Assembly (NCBI GenBank): GCA_013698055.1
Contig: JACCVS010000784.1
Coordinates: 1 to 14,748, forward strand
Length of the DNA stretch: 14,748 bases
Origin: Acidobacteriota bacterium
Lineage (GTDB): Bacteria > Acidobacteriota > Blastocatellia > Pyrinomonadales > Pyrinomonadaceae
Reading direction: 5' to 3'
Part shown: positions 13,106 to 14,748 of the stretch, one piece after another
How positions within the stretch are numbered: the first letter of the stretch is position 1
Layout: every line of letters begins with the position of its first letter
The notes under the pieces: model-generated
Seen by the model: only the letters and a program-made list of their open reading frames with translations
The model's database searches: none
Told to the model about the DNA's origin: nothing
Program-made: the position numbers and the translations under genes

Positions 13106-13591
13106 GTGAAAGTCTCGGCACAGGAAGAGTATGGATTGCGTTGTCTGGTGCAACTCGCCCAATTGAAAGTGGGCGAATCACTGACGCTGTCACAGATCGC
13201 CGCCAGCGAGGGGATTTCGGTGGCGAACGCCGGGAAGCTGCTCTGGATTCTGAATAAGGCCGGATTGGTACTTTCTACGAGAGGCACTAAAGGCGGGTAT
13301 CAACTGGCGCGTCCCGCTTCCGAGATTCGCCTTAGTGAAGTCATCAAGGTTCTGGATGCCGACGCAATGACGGAGCATTGCAAGAGTTACACCGGCGTGC
13401 TCGACGTTTGCGTTCATACGAGCGATTGCGGCATCCGGCCTGTGATTTTGGGACTGCACGAGATTGTGCAAAACGCTTTGTCGGAAGTAACGCTCGCGCA
13501 GTTAGTGGGCACGGAGGCGAACGTGGACGCGACGCTGCATCAGATTCAAAGATTGCAGGCTCGCCTCAGTCCGACACATAGAAGCGCGTGA
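13106..13591 (+). CDS. Rrf2-family transcriptional regulator, probably Fe-S sensing
   Basis: A 161-residue DNA-binding regulator. The N-terminus MKVSAQEEYGLRCLVQLA is the classic Rrf2 start, followed by a winged helix-turn-helix (LTLSQIAASEGISVANAGKLLWILNKAGLV, about 26-55) and wing STRGTKGGYQLARP (57-70). Three cysteines, C92, C102 and C108 (C-x9-C-x5-C), sit in the region that holds the Fe-S ligands of IscR (C92-x5-C98-x5-C104), so a cluster-sensing role is likely though the first spacing is longer. Placement immediately upstream of sufB, with an IscR-like box over its promoter, suggests control of the suf genes and of itself. The GTG start is chosen by AAGGAG spacing and homology. The Rrf2 family is secure; the sensing role is inferred. 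Confidence 0.92.
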   Translation: MKVSAQEEYGLRCLVQLAQLKVGESLTLSQIAASEGISVANAGKLLWILNKAGLVLSTRGTKGGYQLARPASEIRLSEVIKVLDADAMTEHCKSYTGVLDVCVHTSDCGIRPVILGLHEIVQNALSEVTLAQLVGTEANVDATLHQIQRLQARLSPTHRSA

Positions 13592-13630
13592 ACGATGCGC
13601 GAAACAGCAATTATTACTTTTGAAAAATTA

Positions 13631-13647
13631 ACTTCGGAGAGCGAAGT
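13631..13647 (+). repeat. Small hairpin between rrf2 and sufB
   Basis: ACTTCG-GAGAG-CGAAGT forms a 6-bp perfect stem with a 5-nt loop in the 70-nt gap between the regulator and sufB. It has no T-run. It lies about 15 nt upstream of the sufB ATG and could modulate sufB translation or mark a processing point; it may also be incidental. Confidence 0.45.
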
Positions 13648-13661
13648 AGGAAAACAAGAAG

Positions 13662-14748
<1,087 letters not shown>

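Overview
The window is one strand of a bacterial chromosome with moderately high GC. All 15 confident genes are on the + strand and there is no phage, transposase, CRISPR array or RNA gene. Gene content (PIN/TRAM protein next to ispD-ispF, a BMP-type nucleoside ABC importer, an Rrf2-sufB junction) and inverted heptanucleotide arrays between genes suggest an Acidobacteriota-like organism, possibly Blastocatellia. That assignment is inference from general familiarity, not from a marker gene.

Region 1 (1-1596): the C-terminal end of a PIN/TRAM protein, then ispD and ispF of the methylerythritol phosphate isoprenoid pathway. Region 2 (1602-9731): a nearly complete nucleoside uptake and salvage operon. 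It holds pyrimidine-nucleoside phosphorylase, a BMP/PnrA-type lipoprotein receptor, a double-domain ABC ATPase, two permeases, purine nucleoside phosphorylase, uridine kinase and cytidine deaminase. Region 3 (9742-11687): a PsiE-like membrane protein and a predicted exported amidohydrolase of the MTA/SAH/adenosine deaminase family, followed by a strong intrinsic terminator. Region 4 (11770-12936): a secreted protein ending in a TonB C-terminal domain, then a second terminator. Region 5 (13030-14748): a clear promoter, an Rrf2-family regulator with three cysteines, and sufB, which runs off the window; this is the start of a suf Fe-S cluster operon.

The genes of regions 2 and 3 fit one job. Nucleosides are captured by the lipoprotein, imported by the ABC complex, and split by the phosphorylases, deaminated by Cdd or rephosphorylated by Udk. 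The exported deaminase could convert adenosine-type nucleosides before uptake.

The most unusual signal is structural. Six of the gene junctions (PIN/TRAM-ispD, ispD-ispF, bmp-ATPase, ATPase-permease 1, permease 1-permease 2, pnp-udk) are filled almost entirely by an inverted pair of tandem 7-nt repeats. Four different heptamers are used (AGTGGTC, AGTCCAA, AGAATCC, AGTGACA), but the layout is the same. The array starts at or within a few bases of the upstream stop codon, and its second arm ends 0-10 nt before the next ATG. Those six downstream genes have no visible Shine-Dalgarno, whereas most other genes here do. This may be an undescribed class of intercistronic RNA or DNA element, resembling in unit length the short tandemly repeated repetitive (STRR) heptamers known from cyanobacteria.
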